Below, piece after piece: positions 60,502-64,000 of a stretch of DNA of 64,000 bases. Position numbers and translations under genes: made by a program. Numbering within the stretch: position 1 is the first letter of the stretch; the number at the start of each line of letters is the position of its first letter. The DNA is taken from positions 437,435 through 501,434 of the forward strand of contig SGBC01000002.1 in assembly GCA_004195045.1 (NCBI GenBank), in the 5' to 3' direction. The notes beneath the pieces are model-generated. The model saw only the letters and a list, made by a program, of their open reading frames with translations. It was not told the origin of the DNA and did no database searches. Source of the stretch: Candidatus Acididesulfobacter guangdongensis. GTDB lineage: Bacteria; SZUA-79; Acidulodesulfobacterales; Acidulodesulfobacteraceae.

Positions 60502-61151
60502 TTTTAATAATTAATTTAATTATAGCAGGATATTTTTTGTATTTGAGCATTTATGCGGGTACTATAATAATTTATATTTTTCTTTTTTTAAGTTTAGTTA
60601 ATATAGTTTACGCGTATAACGTACTTTCCGAAAACAAAAGATTAAAAAAAGAAAAAGATAGTCAATTTTTAAAAGTTACGGATTTAACGCAGGACAATTT
60701 TAACGACCCTCTTACGGGGCTATATAATAGGCGTTATTTTGATTTGGTTCTTTCTAAATTTATTAAGAAAGCGGCAAAATACAATATTAAATTTTCGGTT
60801 CTTATGCTCGATATCGACCATTTTAAGAAATTTAACGATACTTACGGCCACGACGTCGGGGATAAGGTTTTAAAGATTGTTTCTTCTACCGTTAAAGAAC
60901 ATATTAGAGGCAATCAGGATATTTTATTCCGTTACGGCGGGGAAGAATTTGTAATTATTTCAATGGACGATTTAACTGGCGCTATTACTTTGGCTAAAAA
61001 AATAAATTCATTGGAATTTAAAGGTTCACCCGAAAAAATTACGGTTTCTATCGGTATAAGTTCATATAAACAAGGCGAAGACGTCGTTAAATTAGCTGAT
61101 GACAATTTATATAAAGCAAAAGAAGCCGGAAGGAACTGCTTTAAATATTAA
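60498..61151 (+). CDS. Membrane GGDEF diguanylate cyclase of the pilus operon
   Basis: 217 residues: two short N-terminal membrane helices, then a GGDEF domain with FNDPLTGLYNRRYFD, LMLDIDHFKKFNDTYGHDVGD and active-site GGEEF (residues 147-151). The I-site position reads GNQD rather than RxxD, so product inhibition is probably lost. It should synthesise c-di-GMP close to the pilus machine. Overlaps the previous gene by four bases. Confidence 0.88.
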   Translation: MILIINLIIAGYFLYLSIYAGTIIIYIFLFLSLVNIVYAYNVLSENKRLKKEKDSQFLKVTDLTQDNFNDPLTGLYNRRYFDLVLSKFIKKAAKYNIKFSVLMLDIDHFKKFNDTYGHDVGDKVLKIVSSTVKEHIRGNQDILFRYGGEEFVIISMDDLTGAITLAKKINSLEFKGSPEKITVSIGISSYKQGEDVVKLADDNLYKAKEAGRNCFKY

Positions 61152-61166
61152 TAAGAAGGGGCTTAC

Positions 61167-61796
61167 ATGATAAAAGATGTTTTAGATATAAGCTTAGACA
61201 TTAAAGCGGATGAGTTCGTTAAATTCTATTTAAAGCTCGTGAATCGTAATTTAAATCACTTAGGGACGCATTCGGAAAATACGGCTTCGGTTTCCTTATC
61301 TTTAGCCAAAAGCATGGGATATAAAGCGGCAGATATTAAGCTCCTAAAATACGGAGCGCTTCTCCACGATATTGGGAAGCTTTTTACTCCGGCTGAGATT
61401 TTAAATTCTTCGAGAGCTTTGACCGGTATAGAGTTTGAAATTATAAAAACGCATACGCTTTTCGGATATGAAGTTTTAGATAGCTTTAAATCTTTTCCGG
61501 AAGAGATAAAATATTTTGCGGTTAAGCACCATTATCGGCATGGTTTCGGTTATCCTAAACCTTTAATATACGATAACGGCGTGGATCAGACTTTGATAGA
61601 TATTCTAACCGTAGCGGACTCCTTTTCGGCCATTATGGAGCCGAGAGTCTATAAGAATAATGTAACCCCTGAAGGAACTTTTGAAATAATGAGCGATGAA
61701 ACGAACGAGAAAAATAAAGGATTAAATAAGGACGTTATGGCTCATTTAAAGGGTTTAATATGCACTGGTAAAATAAATTTAAAGGGTTTTTTCTAA
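61167..61796 (+). CDS. HD-GYP-like phosphodiesterase domain protein
   Basis: 209 residues: GTHSENTASVSLSLAKSMGY, LLHDIGKLFTPAEIL (HDIGK), KTHTLFGYEVL, VKHHYRHGFGYP (HHxR-xGxGYP type, a variant of HHExxDGxGYP) and DILTVADSFSAIM. This is the HD-GYP c-di-GMP phosphodiesterase pattern, without a sensor domain. It directly follows the cyclase, giving a make-and-break pair. The changed residues in the GYP motif may alter activity. Confidence 0.82.
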   Translation: MIKDVLDISLDIKADEFVKFYLKLVNRNLNHLGTHSENTASVSLSLAKSMGYKAADIKLLKYGALLHDIGKLFTPAEILNSSRALTGIEFEIIKTHTLFGYEVLDSFKSFPEEIKYFAVKHHYRHGFGYPKPLIYDNGVDQTLIDILTVADSFSAIMEPRVYKNNVTPEGTFEIMSDETNEKNKGLNKDVMAHLKGLICTGKINLKGFF

Positions 61797-62275
61797 TGGC
61801 AAACGTTATTTTATTTTTACTTTTAATCTCCGGAGTGGTTTTAATTTTATACGGTCTGCGCGAATATATAGACGCCGGAAATATCTATAATACTTTTGCC
61901 GTAAAAAATAATATCATAGGCTACGGCAAAGCTGAAGGTCTTTATTTAATCGCAACGGAAAATTATTACCTCGTCGCCGGCCGTAAAGTCAGAAGCAAGA
62001 AAAAAGCCATTAAGGAGTTCTTCGAACTTATTAATAAAAATGAGCTTCTGCCTCCGGATATGTATTTTAAAGTTATCAGGGCAAAAGGCACGACTTTAAA
62101 TAAAGAAATAGAACAGGAAGGAAGGGATTTTGCGGAAAGTCTAATTAAGCGTGCGCAAAAAGAACGGGAAAAGGAATTGGAAAAAGAGTTGGAGATTAAA
62201 AACAATGAAAATATTATAAATAATCAGAAATTTATCCAAACAGAACAAAAAACGGTAAAGGTTAAAAGAAGATGA
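61796..62275 (+). CDS. Small membrane protein with the KAEGLYL domain, copy 2
   Basis: 159 residues: one membrane helix (VILFLLLISGVVLILYGL), the same domain as copy 1 (GYGKAEGLYLIATENYYLVAGRKVRSKKKAI..PPDMYFKVIRAK), plus a charged coiled-coil tail of about 55 residues. It starts on the last base of the HD-GYP gene and is followed by the pilin-like gene. Unknown function; see copy 1. Confidence 0.6.
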   Translation: MANVILFLLLISGVVLILYGLREYIDAGNIYNTFAVKNNIIGYGKAEGLYLIATENYYLVAGRKVRSKKKAIKEFFELINKNELLPPDMYFKVIRAKGTTLNKEIEQEGRDFAESLIKRAQKEREKELEKELEIKNNENIINNQKFIQTEQKTVKVKRR

Positions 62276-62832
62276 AACAGGGCGGGTTTACTTTAATAGA
62301 ACTTATAATAGCTATTGTAATAAGCGGTATTTTAACCGCTATAAGTATTCCTATTGCTTATAATTATATTCAGTCTCAAAAAGCTATTAAAACCGTTAAA
62401 GAAATGAAATCTATAGCTCAGGCGGAAAATTTATATTATCAGAGTAATACCGTTCCCATGACTTGTTCGGTAACGGTAAGCGGAACGAATTATAATGAAA
62501 CCGAAAATTATCATATATATACGTCATCTTTCAGTAATTTAACAAATATGGGAATGCTCGGCGTTTTATCCAGTGGTGTTAATCCTTTCGGCCAAGATTA
62601 TTATTTAGAACCGGTTTATTCTAATATATCGGTTAATTCTAATAATTACTGCGTCCGGGAATCAGGAATTTTAGTTTACACGTATATTCCCATTCAATAT
62701 AAAGGGGCAGTCGGCTTAATAGCCGGCGCATTTGATATGGGGGCTAATGGTAATATGGAAGAAGTTGGTTATTATCTAACGCCTAATGAAAATAATTCGG
62801 AACAAGATTTTGTTTTAAAATATAATTGGTAG
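62272..62832 (+). CDS. Type IV pilin-like protein
   Basis: 186 residues with leader MKQGG|FTLIE and spine LIIAIVISGILTAISIPIAY; the globular part has Cys in MTCSVT and NYCVRES, a possible disulfide. Minor pilin or pseudopilin. Starts four bases before the previous stop. Confidence 0.82.
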   Translation: MKQGGFTLIELIIAIVISGILTAISIPIAYNYIQSQKAIKTVKEMKSIAQAENLYYQSNTVPMTCSVTVSGTNYNETENYHIYTSSFSNLTNMGMLGVLSSGVNPFGQDYYLEPVYSNISVNSNNYCVRESGILVYTYIPIQYKGAVGLIAGAFDMGANGNMEEVGYYLTPNENNSEQDFVLKYNW

Positions 62833-62840
62833 GAGGATAT

Positions 62841-63998
62841 ATGTTTAAGGTACTTAAAAATAACGACGGTTTTTCAGGGCTAATCGGAATATTGATAGCG
62901 ATAGTTATTATCGGCATAATGTCGGCGATGATGCTTCCGACGTTTACCGCAAGAATGGATTATAAGCAGGCGCAATACGTCGCCGGCGTAACCAAGACTA
63001 TCGAGAACGCCGAGAACGCGTATATGGCGAAAAACGGCTCGTTTGCGAATTTAGTGACGCTGTCGCAAAACGGTTATCTTTCTCCTCAGTTTTTACAGTC
63101 ATTACAACCGGCGAACAACCCCGGCGGCCCGTATCCGCAACCGAACTGGATTACTCTTGAGCTGGCGAAACAGACGGTAAATTTGTGTATAGATAACAAT
63201 AGCGTATGCCCCGATGAACCGTCTGGAAATAATTATTTTATCGGCTTATATTCCGTTCCAGGTAATTATGCAAATTATATCGAGCATGAACTTCCAGGCT
63301 CAGGCATAGGAAGCCAGGGCGGGGGGCTTGAGTATGTGGCTTATGCGGCGCCGGTACCGAGCGCCCCGCCGATGAATACATCTGCAACCATAATTTGGAG
63401 AGTACCGGGGTATTATACTTGGACTGTTCCTTCTAATATTACAACATTACTAGTTAGCCTCGCTGGCGGCGGCGGCGGAGGAGGAGGAGGAGGATATGGT
63501 ATTAATTGTTCTGGGGCAGGTGGCAGTGGCGGTGGCGGCGGTGCTTCCGCCATTCTTATAAACAATAATTTAGTGGCAATTGCTGGTGGCGGCAATAGTG
63601 GTAATGGAGGCGATAGTTATGTTGGTGGTAGTGGGTATTTTGGTTATCCCGGTAATAATTATTATACATCTCTCTCTGTTTCGACTGGCGATAAATTATC
63701 ACTGTATGTAGCATCTGGAGGCGAAGGCGGCGGCGGTTGGGGCAACATTGTAGGCCTCGGAGAGGGTGGATGGGGGTATATCCCAGGCAATAGTGGTAAT
63801 GGTGGCAATAGTTGTGCTGGTGGATCAAGTAGTAGTGGCGGAAATAATGGTACTCCTTACGAAGGTGGGAATGGTGGATATGGATATGTCGGCGGCGGAG
63901 GATATGGCGGTAATCCTGGTACTTATGGTTCCGGTGGCACTTCTGCTGGTAATGGCGGTAACGGCGGTAATGGTTATATTATTATAAGTTACAATTAA
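62841..63998 (+). CDS. Minor pilin with glycine-rich adhesin-like C-terminus (PilV/PilX-like)
   Basis: ATG at 62841 (AGGAGG site); 385 residues. Leader NNDG|FSGLIG, hydrophobic spine, pilin region to about 160, then YYTWTVPSNITTLLVSLAGG and about 180 residues of Gly/Asn/Ser repeats ending in a short IIISYN. Glu5 of the mature pilin is absent, as in tip-located minor pilins. The Gly-rich module resembles the domain seen in tail-fibre-like proteins. Likely the pilus tip adhesin that decides the mating partner. The gene ends two bases before the window edge. Confidence 0.75.
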   Translation: MFKVLKNNDGFSGLIGILIAIVIIGIMSAMMLPTFTARMDYKQAQYVAGVTKTIENAENAYMAKNGSFANLVTLSQNGYLSPQFLQSLQPANNPGGPYPQPNWITLELAKQTVNLCIDNNSVCPDEPSGNNYFIGLYSVPGNYANYIEHELPGSGIGSQGGGLEYVAYAAPVPSAPPMNTSATIIWRVPGYYTWTVPSNITTLLVSLAGGGGGGGGGGYGINCSGAGGSGGGGGASAILINNNLVAIAGGGNSGNGGDSYVGGSGYFGYPGNNYYTSLSVSTGDKLSLYVASGGEGGGGWGNIVGLGEGGWGYIPGNSGNGGNSCAGGSSSSGGNNGTPYEGGNGGYGYVGGGGYGGNPGTYGSGGTSAGNGGNGGNGYIIISYN

Positions 63999-64000
63999 AT

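Noticed and set aside
63413-63828. Pro-rich and His/Tyr-rich open frames opposite the tip pilin
   Set aside because: They are complements of the Gly-rich coding repeats and have no start signals.

Overview
The window comes from an AT-rich Gram-negative bacterium: it carries lipoprotein signal peptides with lipoboxes, an outer-membrane secretin, a periplasmic lytic transglycosylase and a two-membrane type IV secretion system (T4SS). Nothing here fixes the species. AT-rich acidophilic or sulfate-reducing Desulfobacterota-type lineages are one guess, made from general resemblance only.

Layout. (1) 1-5310 is ordinary chromosome: the 3' part of panC, glpK on the minus strand, a PAS-GAF-PAS-GGDEF diguanylate cyclase with a good sigma70-type promoter, and thiM. 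(2) 5485-6800 is a scar zone: a Fic gene broken by an amber stop, a solo end of an IS3-type element, a PIN-domain gene without its front, and the 3' half of a tRNA-Met gene (6705-6754), which looks like the displaced attachment site of an integrated element. (3) 6800-14500 is the element's left margin: two copies of a small antitoxin-like gene (one next to a truncated AbiEii-type toxin, one next to an intact one), an orphan VirB4 ATPase, an intact IS3-family insertion (10496-11967) inside a small gene, and a second nucleotidyltransferase toxin-antitoxin-like pair. (4) 14531-34616 is read leftward: coupling protein, ribbon-helix-helix accessory protein, a putative oriT, a MobF relaxase-helicase, ParB, ParA, a string of small unknown genes, a TnpB element inserted in a C5-methyltransferase remnant, a phage-like set (ATP-grasp, PD-(D/E)XK-like nuclease, Dam methylase, HD hydrolase), a DnaC-like loader, a replisome organizer and an excisionase-like HTH protein. 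(5) 34617-39964 is a cargo and control island: lipoprotein, membrane protein, broken ORF6N genes, a Panacea-type pair, the convergent sce7726/sce7725 pair and an XRE repressor. (6) 39965-63998 is read rightward: a Cro-like protein, a complete-looking T4SS set (VirB2, B3, B4, B5-like, B6, B8, B10, B9, B1-like, plus a MoxR ATPase), then a type IVb-like pilus cluster (STN protein, PilM/N-like, PilO, PilP, secretin, pilins, PilB/GspE ATPase, PilC/GspF) with its own GGDEF and HD-GYP-like proteins, ending in a glycine-rich minor pilin.

How it works together. The leftward genes would replicate, partition, nick and couple the DNA; the rightward genes would build the secretion channel and a pilus for mating contact. 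A 49-bp sequence containing a TTGACA box occurs twice, perfectly identical and in opposite orientations (34664-34712 and 39863-39911), just upstream of the two divergent blocks, so both are probably under one switch, likely involving the XRE repressor at 39359-39787. The whole is best read as an integrated conjugative plasmid or ICE of a little-described type. Its integrase and far end are not in the window.
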